Shown: positions 8,942 through 17,261 of the stretch, piece after piece
Position numbering within the stretch: the first letter of the stretch is position 1
Layout of the letters: each line of letters opens with the position of its first letter
Assembly (NCBI GenBank): GCA_011391285.1
Contig: JAABQU010000088.1
Location: forward strand, 1 to 32,870
Length of the DNA stretch: 32,870 nucleotides
From: Thiobacillus sp.
GTDB lineage: Bacteria; Pseudomonadota; Gammaproteobacteria; Burkholderiales; Thiobacillaceae
Direction of reading: 5' to 3'
Translations under genes and position numbers: made by a program
The notes under the pieces: generated by a model
What the model saw: only the letters and a program-made list of their open reading frames with translations
Database searches by the model: none
What the model was told of the DNA's origin: nothing

Positions 8942-9540
8942 CAGTTGATCTGCTTCTTGAGGAACTCGGTGAGGATGCGCACGCGCATCACGCTGTCGTT
9001 CATTTCAAGCAGGCTTTGCTTGATTCCAGGCCTGAGCGGCAGCACCTCGGACAGCCGGTAGCCGACCCACACGGCGTTGTCGAATTCGTGCGGCGCGGGG
9101 AAATGCGCGTCGCCGTATTCGCCGACGATATGGCGCAGGATTTCGACAGCGAGCTCGAGATCATCGGGCACAGCGACGGCGGTTTCGCTGCTGACCGACT
9201 CGACGGTGCCGACAAGCAGGCCGCCGGGCTCGGTGCGGGTGCTGCGGATGACGAAGCGCTCCTGCGCCAGCGTGTCGATGTGCAGGATGCCGGTCTGCGG
9301 CATGTCCCAGTCGGTGACGATGACGCGTGTGCCGACTTCATGGGGAACGGCGGGGGTCGTCCCGGTCTCCGCGCCTTCGCGGATGGCGCAGATGCCGAAC
9401 GGCGTGTTTTCGGCGATGGCCTGCTTGACCATGTCGAGATAGCGCTGCTCGAAGATGCGCAGCGGCAAGCGTCCGCCGGGGAAAACGACGGTATTGAGCG
9501 GGAACAGCGGCAGCGTGGTGGGCTTGGGTGCGGCGCTCAC
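8941..9540 (-). CDS. LON N-terminal (substrate-binding) domain protein
   Basis: A 199-residue protein made only of the LON substrate-binding domain: [25 protein letters not shown] near the N-terminus, then the beta region with '[19 protein letters not shown]', and a helical C-terminus. It lacks the ATPase and protease domains of Lon. The start is a GTG at 9540 that overlaps the ubiX stop by four bases; the reading frame continues upstream, but that part is the ubiX region read in the wrong frame. The biochemical role of stand-alone LON-domain proteins is poorly known. Confidence 0.88.
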   Translation of the reverse strand: MSAAPKPTTLPLFPLNTVVFPGGRLPLRIFEQRYLDMVKQAIAENTPFGICAIREGAETGTTPAVPHEVGTRVIVTDWDMPQTGILHIDTLAQERFVIRSTRTEPGGLLVGTVESVSSETAVAVPDDLELAVEILRHIVGEYGDAHFPAPHEFDNAVWVGYRLSEVLPLRPGIKQSLLEMNDSVMRVRILTEFLKKQIN

Positions 9541-10154
9541 CGCTCGCTCCCCCAGCGCGCCATCAGGGTGTGTTGAATGCCCAACTGGTCGAGGATGCGG
9601 GCGACGATGAAGTCGACAATGGCTTCGACCGATTGCGGCTGGTGATAGAACCCGGGATTGGCGGGCAGGATCACCGCATTCATCTTCGACAGGGTCAGCA
9701 TGTTTTCGAGGTGCAGGGTGGAAAACGGCGTTTCGCGCGGCACCAGGATCAGTTTCTTCTGTTCCTTCAGCATGACGTCGGCGGCGCGCTCGATCAGATT
9801 GTCGGACATGCCGTGGGCGATCGCGGCGAGCGTGCCCATCGAACACGGGCATACCACCATCGCATCCGCCGGATTGGAGCCGGAAGCGACCGGCGCATTC
9901 CAGTCTTCGCGGCCGAACACGCGTAGCTGGCCATCGCGCACGTTCAGGCTTTCGGACAGCTGTTTCTCCAGATCGCCGGCGCGTGCGGGCAGTGCCACCC
10001 CGAGCTCCTGTTTGGCGACGATGTGGGCGGCCTGCGAGACCAGCAGGTAAACGCGCAGGTCGGCGGCCAGCAGGCATTCGAGCAGACGCAGGCCATAGGC
10101 CATGCCGGAGGCGCCGGAAAGCGCCAGGGTTACGGTGTGGAGGGGGGCAGACAT
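9537..10154 (-). CDS. ubiX: Flavin prenyltransferase UbiX
   Basis: UbiX prenylates FMN to make prenyl-FMN, the cofactor of UbiD-type decarboxylases used in ubiquinone synthesis. The 205-residue length is normal. Motifs are the N-terminal [16 protein letters not shown], where the FMN phosphate binds, [16 protein letters not shown] in the middle, and the late [13 protein letters not shown] and [12 protein letters not shown] segments of the active site. The ATG at 10154 lies inside the end of the Gx-transporter gene (25-bp overlap); no good ribosome site is visible, so translational coupling is likely. No ubiD is in the window. Confidence 0.95.
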   Translation of the reverse strand: MSAPLHTVTLALSGASGMAYGLRLLECLLAADLRVYLLVSQAAHIVAKQELGVALPARAGDLEKQLSESLNVRDGQLRVFGREDWNAPVASGSNPADAMVVCPCSMGTLAAIAHGMSDNLIERAADVMLKEQKKLILVPRETPFSTLHLENMLTLSKMNAVILPANPGFYHQPQSVEAIVDFIVARILDQLGIQHTLMARWGSER

Positions 10155-10690
10155 GATGCGGATTGTCGCCCGGATGGTGCGGGGCCGGCAAGCAAGCGCG
10201 TCACGATGACGCCGTTCACTGCGCCGAAAACCAGGGCGGCGGCGGCAAAAACCGGCAGTAGCGTGAGCAGGGCGGCGGCGGGCAGCAGCCACCAGCCGAC
10301 CAGCGCGAGTTGTCCGCCGATGTGGCCGAAGGCCGCCAGGACCGACAGGCTGACCGGGCCGAAATGGCGGCGGGGCAGGTACTGTGCCCATGCCAGAACG
10401 GCCAGGCTGGCGAGCGCGCCGGCAGCCGACAGCCAGAATCCCGGCGTGAACAGGCTGCCCAGCAGCAGGCCGCCGGCCAGCACGCGCAGGGCGGACACCC
10501 AGGCCGCGGCGCGCCAGCCAAACTGCAGCAGCACCAGCAGGATGACGATGTTGGCCAGCCCGGGTTTCACCCCGGGAACGGGGCTGGGGATTGCCGCTTC
10601 GGCGAGCGAAAGGCCGATCGCCAGTGCCGCCAGCCGCGCGATGCGGCGGTCGTCTGATGTGACCGGCAACTCAATAGCCGAGCGTGTCAT
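10130..10690 (-). CDS. Gx transporter family protein (Hpre_diP_synt_I type membrane protein)
   Basis: A 186-residue, very hydrophobic protein with about five membrane segments. The first-helix motif [21 protein letters not shown] is characteristic of the family once annotated as heptaprenyl diphosphate synthase component I and now grouped with ECF S-component-like Gx transporters. The substrate is unknown. I chose ATG 10690, which overlaps the preceding gene by 20 bp; ATG 10717 is also possible. It directly follows a NusG-domain-II protein, a pairing seen in many bacteria and here placed between rapZ and ubiX. Confidence 0.8.
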   Translation of the reverse strand: MTRSAIELPVTSDDRRIARLAALAIGLSLAEAAIPSPVPGVKPGLANIVILLVLLQFGWRAAAWVSALRVLAGGLLLGSLFTPGFWLSAAGALASLAVLAWAQYLPRRHFGPVSLSVLAAFGHIGGQLALVGWWLLPAAALLTLLPVFAAAALVFGAVNGVIVTRLLAGPAPSGRQSASCLPPSTP

Positions 10691-11036
10691 AAGCCGAGGT
10701 GCGACCGCGGATTTCAAGGCTGACCTGATTCGGCAGGCACAGCGCCGCCTGGCCGGACTGCGTCAGCCAGCCCTGCTTCACGCACAGCTGACGCGGCGAA
10801 GGGTCCGCGGCCACGCGGGCGCGGCCGGGTTCGATTTCGATCTGCGTAGTGCCGAGCGGACCGTCTACGGAAAAGGATTGCGTGTGGGTGAGCGGGGTGG
10901 CTTTTACCACTTGGCCGGCGGCGCGAATCACCGCGGTGTCGCCACGCTGACCACCCCAGGCGAATACGGTCAGCCCGATGACGAGGCCGCCCCCCACCAG
11001 CAACACGCCTACATCGCCGGCCCGCAGCATGGCCAT
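10671..11036 (-). CDS. NusG domain II-containing protein
   Basis: A 121-residue protein with one N-terminal membrane helix (about 8-26, GDVGVLLVGGGLVIGLTVFAW) and a small extracytoplasmic beta domain. The latter shows 'GPLGTTQIEIEPGRARVAADPSPRQLCVKQGWL' and a second cysteine in 'AALCLPNQVSLEI'. This matches the NusG_II family, whose members are unrelated in role to the transcription factor NusG. The start shares one base with the rapZ stop. Its usual partner, a Gx-transporter gene, follows immediately. Confidence 0.82.
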   Translation of the reverse strand: MAMLRAGDVGVLLVGGGLVIGLTVFAWGGQRGDTAVIRAAGQVVKATPLTHTQSFSVDGPLGTTQIEIEPGRARVAADPSPRQLCVKQGWLTQSGQAALCLPNQVSLEIRGRTSAYDTLGY

Positions 11037-11872
11037 CAGCGGAGTTCGCGGTGGCGCACCAGCACCTGCTCGCGTTCGCGGAAGGCGGCGGCCAGCGTTT
11101 CGGCAAAGTAGACGCTGCGGTGCTGGCCGCCGGTGCAGCCGATGGCCACCGTCAGATAGGCGCGATGGTCGCGGATGAAGCATGGCAGCCAGTTCTCGAC
11201 GAAGCCGCGGATGTCGGCCAGGAGTGCCATGGCGTTTGGGCTGGCTTCGAGGTAGTTCTTCACCGGCTGGTCGCGGCCGGTGAGGGGACGCAATTCGTCG
11301 ACATAGTGTGGGTTGGGCAGGCAGCGCACGTCGAACACCAGGTCGGCATCGAGCGGGATGCCATGCTTGAAGCCGAAAGACTCGAACAGGAGCGTGATGC
11401 GCGAACGGTCCTGCCCGATCAGATCCTTGATCCACATCCGCAGTGCCGCGGTGGACAGGTCGCTGGTGTCGATGCGGTGTGCCAGCGACGCGATGTCGCC
11501 GAGCATCTCGCGTTCGAGCTGGATGGCTTCCTGCAGTGAAACGCTCTCGCTGGAGAGCGGATGACGCCGCCGCGTTTCGGAAAAGCGCTTAACCAGCGTC
11601 AGTGTCTTCGCTTCGAGGAAGATCACCCGCAGATCGGCCCCCTGTTCACGCAGGGTCTGGGCAATCTGTGGCAATTGCGAAAAGCTCGGGCTGCTGCGCG
11701 CGTCGATGGCGATCGCGATGCGCCTATGGCCTTCGCGTGTCAGGTAGTCGACCAGCGGTTGCAGCATGGCCAGCGGCAGGTTATCGACGCAGTAGAAGCC
11801 GATGTCCTCCAGTACCGCGATGGCGATGCTTTTGCCCGAACCCGACAGTCCCGAGACCAGAACGATCTGCAT
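11036..11872 (-). CDS. rapZ: RNase adapter protein RapZ
   Basis: In enterobacteria RapZ binds the small RNA GlmZ and presents it to RNase E, tuning glucosamine-6-phosphate synthesis. Here the 278-residue protein has Walker A GLSGSGKS (8-15), a Walker B-like [10 protein letters not shown] segment, and the C-terminal domain with [14 protein letters not shown]. Targets in betaproteobacteria are not established. It overlaps the hprK stop by one base (TGATG) and so belongs to the ptsN-hprK-rapZ unit. Confidence 0.95.
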   Translation of the reverse strand: MQIVLVSGLSGSGKSIAIAVLEDIGFYCVDNLPLAMLQPLVDYLTREGHRRIAIAIDARSSPSFSQLPQIAQTLREQGADLRVIFLEAKTLTLVKRFSETRRRHPLSSESVSLQEAIQLEREMLGDIASLAHRIDTSDLSTAALRMWIKDLIGQDRSRITLLFESFGFKHGIPLDADLVFDVRCLPNPHYVDELRPLTGRDQPVKNYLEASPNAMALLADIRGFVENWLPCFIRDHRAYLTVAIGCTGGQHRSVYFAETLAAAFREREQVLVRHRELR

Positions 11873-12822
11873 CAGTCGTCCCCGTCGATGGCGGCTTGCT
11901 GGCGCTTGATGAACTGCTCGAGCGGATTGATGCCGCGGCGCTTGAGAAGGTGATTGCGTACCGCCACTTCGACCAGCACGGCGAGGTTGCGGCCGGCGGC
12001 AACCGGGATGCGAACCTTGGGAATGGCGACGCCGAGGATGGATTCGGTGGATGCCACCATGTCGAGCCGGTTGAGCCCGAGTTCGCCGACTTCATGTGGA
12101 TGCACCAGTTCAACGATGAGCTTGAGATTCTTTCTCGGCTTGACGGCCATTTCGCCGAACAGGAAGCGGATATTGAGTATGCCCAGGCCGCGCACTTCGA
12201 GGAAGTCGCGAATCAGCGGCGGGCAGACGCCCTCCAGGGTATCGGGAGCAACGTGCTTGAGGTCGACCACGTCATCTGCGATCAGCCGGTGGCCGCGCGT
12301 GATGAGTTCCAGCGCCAGTTCACTTTTGCCGACGCCGGCGTCGCCCTTGAGCAGGACGCCGGTGCCGAGGACTTCGAGATACACGCCATGCAGCGAGGTG
12401 GTCTCGGCCAGGCATTGCGTCAGGTAATGTCCCAGGTAGGACATCAGGATCGGACTCTCGAGCGTCGACGTGAACAGGGGCGTTTCGGTGCGCTCGGCAC
12501 TGTCGAGCAGGCTCGCCGGCACGGATTCACCATTGGAAACGATGACGGCTGCCAGTTCGGTCGAAAACAGGTGGTCGATCGCATCCTGCAGTCCGGACTC
12601 GGACAGGCTGCCCAGATAGTCCATCTCGGCAGGCCCCAGCACCTGAACCCGGTTGGGGTGGACGAAATTCAGGTGACCGATGAGTGCCAGCGCCGGCTTC
12701 TGGATGGTTTCCGACGAGAGGATGCGCTGCCCACCCTTGCGCCCGGCCACCCATTGCAGGTCGATTTGCTCCGCCATGTCGCGGAACAGGATTTCGACCG
12801 AAACGGGGCTTGAATGCTCCAT
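11872..12822 (-). CDS. hprK: HPr kinase/phosphorylase
   Basis: This bifunctional enzyme phosphorylates and dephosphorylates a serine of HPr-type carrier proteins. The 316-residue protein has an N-terminal domain (1-130) and a catalytic domain with Walker A GDAGVGKS (160-167), the preceding SLHGVY with His145, IADDVVDL (181-188) and the family signature [10 protein letters not shown]. The ATG at 12822 lies 16 bases after the ptsN stop; a longer frame upstream overlaps ptsN and is not needed. No gene for HPr or enzyme I follows in this cluster. Confidence 0.94.
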   Translation of the reverse strand: MEHSSPVSVEILFRDMAEQIDLQWVAGRKGGQRILSSETIQKPALALIGHLNFVHPNRVQVLGPAEMDYLGSLSESGLQDAIDHLFSTELAAVIVSNGESVPASLLDSAERTETPLFTSTLESPILMSYLGHYLTQCLAETTSLHGVYLEVLGTGVLLKGDAGVGKSELALELITRGHRLIADDVVDLKHVAPDTLEGVCPPLIRDFLEVRGLGILNIRFLFGEMAVKPRKNLKLIVELVHPHEVGELGLNRLDMVASTESILGVAIPKVRIPVAAGRNLAVLVEVAVRNHLLKRRGINPLEQFIKRQQAAIDGDD

Positions 12823-12838
12823 GCGCCGGGTAGCGCGC

Positions 12839-13294
12839 CTAACCCGACCATGCGCCGAGCAGCGCAATCAGTTCGTCCGGGGTGGCCGCGTCGAGCATCT
12901 TCGCGCGCATGGCTTCATCTCCGAACAACTGGGCCAGTTCGCCGAGAATCTGCAGGTGGCGTTCGTCGGCATCCTTGGGGACCATGAGGACGAAGCACAA
13001 GCTTACTGGCTGGTTGTCGGGGGCATCGAATTCGAGCGGGGTCTTCAGGCGGTATAAGGCGCCGCACGCATCCTTCAGCCCCTTGATGCGGCCGTGCGGA
13101 ATGGCGATGCCGTGGCCGAGCGCGGTCGAACCGAGGCGTTCGCGCTCGAACAGGCTGGTGAAGATGTCAGCGGCTTTGAGTTCGCGGGTCTGGGCAAACA
13201 GTTCGGCTGCGTGTTCGAACAGTTTTTTCTTGCTGGTGAAGCTCAAATCCAGCAAGGCGGTGTCGGGTGTGATGAGGGGGGCGATTAGGTTCAT
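12839..13294 (-). CDS. ptsN: PTS IIA-like nitrogen regulatory protein (EIIA-Ntr)
   Basis: EIIA-Ntr is the end acceptor of the nitrogen phosphotransferase system and regulates potassium transport and sensor kinases in other proteobacteria. The 151-residue protein has the phosphorylation-site motif GHGIAIPHGR, with the active histidine next to Pro, and the C-terminal 'LGELAQLFGDEAMRAKMLDA'. ATG 13294 gives the family length; an in-frame ATG at 13333 adds 13 residues but lies in the predicted promoter. A candidate promoter with a palindrome lies upstream. Confidence 0.95.
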   Translation of the reverse strand: MNLIAPLITPDTALLDLSFTSKKKLFEHAAELFAQTRELKAADIFTSLFERERLGSTALGHGIAIPHGRIKGLKDACGALYRLKTPLEFDAPDNQPVSLCFVLMVPKDADERHLQILGELAQLFGDEAMRAKMLDAATPDELIALLGAWSG

Positions 13295-13332
13295 GCCAGT
13301 TGCTAAGCCGGGAAAGGAGTCCGGCGTGCGCA

Positions 13333-13362
13333 AATTATACGCCCGGAGACCCTCCGGGCTGC
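13333..13362 (-). promoter_or_regulatory. Candidate ptsN promoter with operator-like palindrome
   Basis: On the minus strand a perfect TATAAT (13339 to 13334) lies about 40 bases before the ptsN ATG. Just upstream, GCCCGGAG/CTCCGGGC (13341-13348 and 13352-13359) forms an 8-bp perfect inverted repeat with a 3-base centre that fills the spacer between -10 and a weak -35. It could be an operator, or the terminator hairpin of hpf without a T-tract; the sequence alone does not decide. Confidence 0.5.
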
Positions 13363-13381
13363 CCTGTCAGAAAGGACTATG

Positions 13382-13717
13382 TCAGACGGTACTCTCGGTT
13401 GCCTGATGTTTCAGACCGCCGCTGCCCTGATGGACATCCCCGGTCTTCTCCTTGTGCCTGACGATCTGGCGGTCCAGTTTGTCGGCCAGCAGATCGATCG
13501 CGGCGTACATGTTGGCGTCTTCGCTGTGGGCGTGGAAATCATGGCCCTTTACGTGCAGGGTGGCCTCCACTTTATGTACCAGCTTTTCCACTTGCATGAT
13601 CACGCTGATGTTGATGACGTGGTCAAAATGGCGTTTGACGCGTTCGAGTTTCTCGGAAACGTAGTCGCGGATGGCCGGGGTCACCTCCAAGTGGTGACCG
13701 GAAATCGTCAAATTCAT
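13382..13717 (-). CDS. hpf: Ribosome hibernation-promoting factor (short HPF/RaiA family)
   Basis: The 111-residue protein has the single domain of short HPF: MNLTISGHHLEVTPAIRDYV, then the second strand 'HKVEATLHVKGHDFHAHSEDANMYAAIDLLADKLDRQI' and a short polar tail. It binds the 30S A and P sites in stationary phase and promotes inactive 70S or 100S particles. A strong AGGAGG lies five bases before the ATG. An intrinsic terminator separates it from rpoN, although the pair is often co-transcribed in other proteobacteria. Confidence 0.95.
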   Translation of the reverse strand: MNLTISGHHLEVTPAIRDYVSEKLERVKRHFDHVINISVIMQVEKLVHKVEATLHVKGHDFHAHSEDANMYAAIDLLADKLDRQIVRHKEKTGDVHQGSGGLKHQATESTV

Positions 13718-13737
13718 AGAGCCTCCTAAGTCTGCTT

Positions 13738-13773
13738 AAAAAACTGAAAGCCGGCTTTCTACGCTGCTTTCAG
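13738..13773 (-). terminator. Intrinsic terminator after rpoN
   Basis: Read on the minus strand, CTGAAAGC (13773-13766) pairs with GCTTTCAG (13751-13744) and is followed directly by TTTTTT (13743-13738). An alternative inner stem, GAAAGCCGGCTTTC (13746-13759), is a perfect 14-bp palindrome. It lies 101 bases after the rpoN stop and only about 20 bases before the hpf start codon. Confidence 0.75.
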
Positions 13774-13874
13774 GAGCGATCCAATACGCTCGATTTCATT
13801 GTGGGACGAAAGCGGTGCGCATTCAAGCGCAGGCTTGGTGTTTTCTCCCGACTGATACTGAAAAGCCTTTGTGA

Positions 13875-15314
13875 TCAAAGTGAACGGCGCATGTTGGCGG
13901 GCGGGATCTGCATGGATTCGCGGTATTTTGCGACCGTGCGGCGCGCCACCACAATGCCCTGCTGGCCGAGCACTTCGGCCAGTTGCCCGTCGGACAGCGG
14001 TTTCTTGCCGCTTTCGGCGGCGATCAACTGCTTGATCAGTGCACGGATCGCAGTCGATGAGCAGGCGCCGCCGTTGTCGGTGGAGACGTGGCTGCCGAAA
14101 AAATACTTCAGTTCGTACAGGCCGCGCGGCGTCATCATGTACTTCTGGGTGGTGACGCGCGAAATGGTCGATTCGTGCAGTTCCACCGCGTCGGCGATTT
14201 CGCGCAGCACCAGCGGCCGCATCGCCACTTCTCCATGCTCGAAGAAGTGCTTCTGGCGGTCGACGATGGCTTGCGAGACACGCAGGATGGTGTCGAAGCG
14301 TTGTTGCACGTTCTTGATCAGCCAGCGTGCTTCCTGCAACTGGCTGGAAAGCTGGCTGCCGCCGTTTTCGCGATGACGCGACAGGATGTCGGCATAGACG
14401 CGATTGACCCGCAGCTTGGGCATGGCGTCGGCGTTGAGGCTGGCGATCCACATGCCCTTGACCTTGCGCACGTACACGTCGGGAATGACGTAGTGCGTTT
14501 CGTCCGCGCCGAAGGCGGCGCCCGGGCGCGGGTTGAGCGACAAAATCAGGGTGCGGGCGGCACGCAGCGTGGCGTCATCGATCGCGAGCAGTTTTTTCAG
14601 CTTGCCGACATCGCGTGCGGCCAGCAGGTCGAGATAGTCCGCGGTCAAGCGCATGGCGGGGTCGCGCCCCGGGGTGTCGGACGGCAGGGCGCGCAGTTGC
14701 AGGTTCAGGCATTCCGCCAGATTGCGCGCGCCGACGCCGGTCGGATCCATATTTTGCAGGTGCTTGAGCGCCGTTTCGACCTCTTCCGGCTCGAGTTCTT
14801 CGATCTCGTCCTGCAGGCCGGCAGTGATGTCTGCCAGCGGCTGGGTCAGGAATCCGGAGTCGTCCAGGTCGTCGATCAGGGCGGCGACCAGGGTGCGGTC
14901 GCGCAAGGTCAGCGGGCTGACGATCAACTGGTTCAGCAGATGTTCGCGCAAAGTCGCACACGAGATCGATCCTTGCGCGTAGTCGCCGTCTTCGTCATCG
15001 CCTCCCGCCGTGCTGTAGTCGTTCCAGTCGGCATCGTCCAGCGCAGTGGCCGGCTCGGATTCGGCGCTTTCGGGCTGGGGTGTTTCCGTGCTTTGAGATT
15101 CGGCCTCGGCGGTATGCGCGGGCACTTCCTCAGCGGTGCGGCTCGCTTCGTCCTCGTCCTCATCCTCGCGTTCCAGCAGCGGATTTTCCTGCAGAATCTG
15201 TTCCAGTTCCTGGTTCAGTTCAAGCGTCGAAAGCTGCAGCAGCCGGATCGACTGTTGCAGTTGCGGCGTCAGGGTGAGGTGCTGACCGAGCTTGAGTTGC
15301 AGGCTGTGTTTCAT
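13875..15314 (-). CDS. rpoN: RNA polymerase sigma-54 factor
   Basis: Sigma-54 directs RNA polymerase to -24/-12 promoters and needs an AAA+ activator. The 479-residue protein has the Gln- and Leu-rich region I (MKHSLQLKLGQHLTLTPQLQQSIRLLQLS), an acidic region II (about 55-115, many Glu/Asp), the core-binding region, a helix-turn-helix, and a full RpoN box ARRTVAKYRE (457-466). The start at 15314 gives the conserved N-terminus; six upstream residues in the same frame are not conserved. A sigma-54-like site lies immediately before the start codon. Upstream is lptB, the usual neighbour. Confidence 0.97.
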   Translation of the reverse strand: MKHSLQLKLGQHLTLTPQLQQSIRLLQLSTLELNQELEQILQENPLLEREDEDEDEASRTAEEVPAHTAEAESQSTETPQPESAESEPATALDDADWNDYSTAGGDDEDGDYAQGSISCATLREHLLNQLIVSPLTLRDRTLVAALIDDLDDSGFLTQPLADITAGLQDEIEELEPEEVETALKHLQNMDPTGVGARNLAECLNLQLRALPSDTPGRDPAMRLTADYLDLLAARDVGKLKKLLAIDDATLRAARTLILSLNPRPGAAFGADETHYVIPDVYVRKVKGMWIASLNADAMPKLRVNRVYADILSRHRENGGSQLSSQLQEARWLIKNVQQRFDTILRVSQAIVDRQKHFFEHGEVAMRPLVLREIADAVELHESTISRVTTQKYMMTPRGLYELKYFFGSHVSTDNGGACSSTAIRALIKQLIAAESGKKPLSDGQLAEVLGQQGIVVARRTVAKYRESMQIPPANMRRSL

Positions 15315-15317
15315 TGA

Positions 15318-15356
15318 ACTTGAATACGGCAAAAAGCGTGCCGACTTGAATCAAGT
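15318..15356 (-). promoter_or_regulatory. Sigma-54-like site and repeats before rpoN
   Basis: Minus-strand bases 15343-15327 read CGGCACGCTTTTTGCCG. GGCACG-N4-TTGC matches the -24/-12 consensus, with GG and GC ten bases apart. The predicted transcription start would be near 15317, three bases before the ATG, so it may serve as a binding site for autorepression and not as a normal promoter. Two copies of ACTTGAAT (plus strand 15318-15325 and 15344-15351) flank it, the second within the palindrome ACTTGAATCAAGT (15344-15356). Confidence 0.5.
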
Positions 15357-15384
15357 GTAGCTGATTTGCTGGTGCGGGCGGTGC

Positions 15385-16107
15385 TTACAGGCGGAAATTC
15401 TCGCCCAGATAGACCTTGCGCGCGTTGTCGTCCTGGATGATGAGATCGGGCGTGCCTGAAATCAGCACGCGTCCCTCGTTGATGATGTAGGCGCGGTCGC
15501 AGATGCCCAGGGTTTCACGCACATTGTGGTCGGTGATGAGCACGCCGATGTCGCGCTCAATCAGGAAATGCACCAGTTTCTGGATGTCGAGCACCGCGAT
15601 GGGGTCGACACCGGCAAACGGTTCGTCGAGCAGGATAAAGCGCGGATTGATCGCCAGCGCACGGGCAATTTCCACTCGCCGCCGCTCGCCGCCGGACAGG
15701 CTGATGGCGGCCGCATCACGCAGGTGCGCAATGTGCAGGTCCTCGAGCAGGTTGTTGAGGTGCTCCTCGCGCTCGTCGTCGGTGTACGACTTGAACTCGA
15801 GGATGGCGCGGATGTTTTCTTCCACCGTCATCTTGCGGAAAATCGACGGCTCCTGCGGCAAATAGGCCAGGCCCAGCCGTGCGCGCTGGTGGATCGCCAT
15901 GTGGGTCAGGTCGTGCGTGTCCATCCGGATGCTGCCGCCGTCGGCCGCAACCAGTCCCACCACCATATAGAAGCAGGTCGTCTTGCCGGCGCCGTTGGGC
16001 CCCAGCAGACCGACGACTTCGCCGCTTTTCACCTCAAACGACACGTCGTGCACCACGGTACGTTTTCCGTAGACCTTGCGCAGGCCCTGAGCTGTGATCT
16101 GACTCAT
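15385..16107 (-). CDS. lptB: LPS export ABC transporter ATPase LptB
   Basis: The cytoplasmic ATPase of LptB2FGC, which extracts lipopolysaccharide from the inner membrane. The 240-residue protein has Walker A GPNGAGKT (36-43), the Q-loop YLPQEPSIF, the signature LSGGERRR (137-144), Walker B FILLDEP (157-163) and the switch histidine in LITDHNVRE. The family is recognised by 'AGVDPIAVLDIQ'. It starts one base after the lptA stop; a frame extending further upstream is lptA sequence read in the wrong frame. Confidence 0.96.
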   Translation of the reverse strand: MSQITAQGLRKVYGKRTVVHDVSFEVKSGEVVGLLGPNGAGKTTCFYMVVGLVAADGGSIRMDTHDLTHMAIHQRARLGLAYLPQEPSIFRKMTVEENIRAILEFKSYTDDEREEHLNNLLEDLHIAHLRDAAAISLSGGERRRVEIARALAINPRFILLDEPFAGVDPIAVLDIQKLVHFLIERDIGVLITDHNVRETLGICDRAYIINEGRVLISGTPDLIIQDDNARKVYLGENFRL

Positions 16108-16108
16108 G

Positions 16109-16636
16109 TTATTCCGCGGGTTTTTCTGTGCGCGGCTTGGGACGGATGACAGCGCGCACCCGGCCGGCCGGCGTGGTTGCATCGGGCTGGCCGATGACCT
16201 TGTAGAACTCGGTGTTGGCGTTGTACGAAATCTGCGCCCCGCGCAGTTCGTCGCTGCCGCGCCGTAGCTGGGCCTGTCCGATCAGTTCGAGCTGGCCGTT
16301 GAGGTTGTCGTACTCGATGCGGCTGGCGAATCCCTCGATGAACTCGTCGCGGCCTTCGACCTTCTGGCGGAATGAAACCGGGCGGCCGGTGGCCGTGATT
16401 TTGTCGAGTCCTTCCGCATTCTGCGTCACCTGCATATGGTCGGCGCGCAGCATCATGGTGCCCTGGCTGAGAATGACGTTGCCCTGGTAGACGCTGACTT
16501 TTCTGATGTCGTCGAGCGTGACCGTATCCGCTTCAAGGTTGACTGGCTTGTCGCGGTCGGCCTTTTCGGCGTAGGCGGGCGAGGCCAGCAGCCCAGCACA
16601 CAGCACGACATAAAAACGGGTTTTCAAAGTTTGCAT
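16109..16636 (-). CDS. lptA: LPS transport periplasmic protein LptA
   Basis: LptA forms the periplasmic bridge that carries LPS from LptC to LptD. The 175-residue protein has a signal peptide (1-23, cleavage after AYA) and an OstA-like beta-jellyroll with 'NLEADTVTLDDIRKVSVYQGNVILSQG', the usual LptA core. It lies between lptC (15-bp gap) and lptB (1-bp gap), which confirms the assignment. Confidence 0.93.
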   Translation of the reverse strand: MQTLKTRFYVVLCAGLLASPAYAEKADRDKPVNLEADTVTLDDIRKVSVYQGNVILSQGTMMLRADHMQVTQNAEGLDKITATGRPVSFRQKVEGRDEFIEGFASRIEYDNLNGQLELIGQAQLRRGSDELRGAQISYNANTEFYKVIGQPDATTPAGRVRAVIRPKPRTEKPAE

Positions 16637-16651
16637 GGGATGAGTGAACGC

Positions 16652-17224
16652 TTAGCTTTTTCCGGAGAAGTAACGGGCCTGCACCCGTCCAGTGAGTTTG
16701 ATGACACGTAGCCGGGCATCGTATTCCATCGCGCCCGCCCGCAAAACGAGGGTGTCGTCGCGTACGTCGACCGCTCCGGGCGCACGCAGCAGGTCGCGCT
16801 CGGGATAAACCAGCAGCTGAGCCGTGCGCAGGGTCATGGCGGATTGCCCGGGGCGGGCGGCCCGTTCCACCACCACCTCTTCGCGCAGGTCCACCTCGTC
16901 GCCGTCGGCTGAAACCGTGGCATCGCGCGCCACTGCGCTCACATCGCCAGAATCGTTATCAATCTGTATGAAGTGGGGCGACTCCAGTTCGGTGCGCTTG
17001 CTGCCGGAATAATGCTTGAGCCTGCTGGCGGTCAAGCGGTAGTGCGGTTTGCCTTCCGGGTCGGTGCGCAGCGCATCGAAGTTTTCCATAATGCCTTCCG
17101 GCTCGGTCTGGGACGCCTGGTTGCCGTTGGTTGGCACCTGCACCGAGCGCTCGATCCAAAAGCTGAGCGCGGCCAGCAGCAGCAGAATCACCAGCGGCAG
17201 CCACAGCGAGCCCCGGGCGATCAT
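16652..17224 (-). CDS. lptC: LPS export protein LptC
   Basis: A bitopic inner-membrane protein of 190 residues with one N-terminal helix (about 6-25, SLWLPLVILLLLAALSFWIE) and a periplasmic OstA-type domain (about 45-185) that receives LPS and passes it to LptA. Sequence identity in this family is low, so the call rests on the topology, the 'MENFDALRTDPEGKPHYRLTA' segment, and the position between kdsC and lptA. Confidence 0.92.
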   Translation of the reverse strand: MIARGSLWLPLVILLLLAALSFWIERSVQVPTNGNQASQTEPEGIMENFDALRTDPEGKPHYRLTASRLKHYSGSKRTELESPHFIQIDNDSGDVSAVARDATVSADGDEVDLREEVVVERAARPGQSAMTLRTAQLLVYPERDLLRAPGAVDVRDDTLVLRAGAMEYDARLRVIKLTGRVQARYFSGKS

Positions 17225-17261
17225 GTCTTCCTCATGCGGGCGATATTCAGCGGAATCGGGG

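Noticed and set aside
13759..14451. Frame on the minus strand continuing past the end of rpoN, suggesting a frameshift
   Set aside because: rpoN is full length with an intact RpoN box and normal C-terminus. The other frame is Arg-rich shadow sequence inside rpoN.
14088..15317. 409-residue plus-strand frame
   Set aside because: Antisense to rpoN, which is complete and has all its hallmarks.
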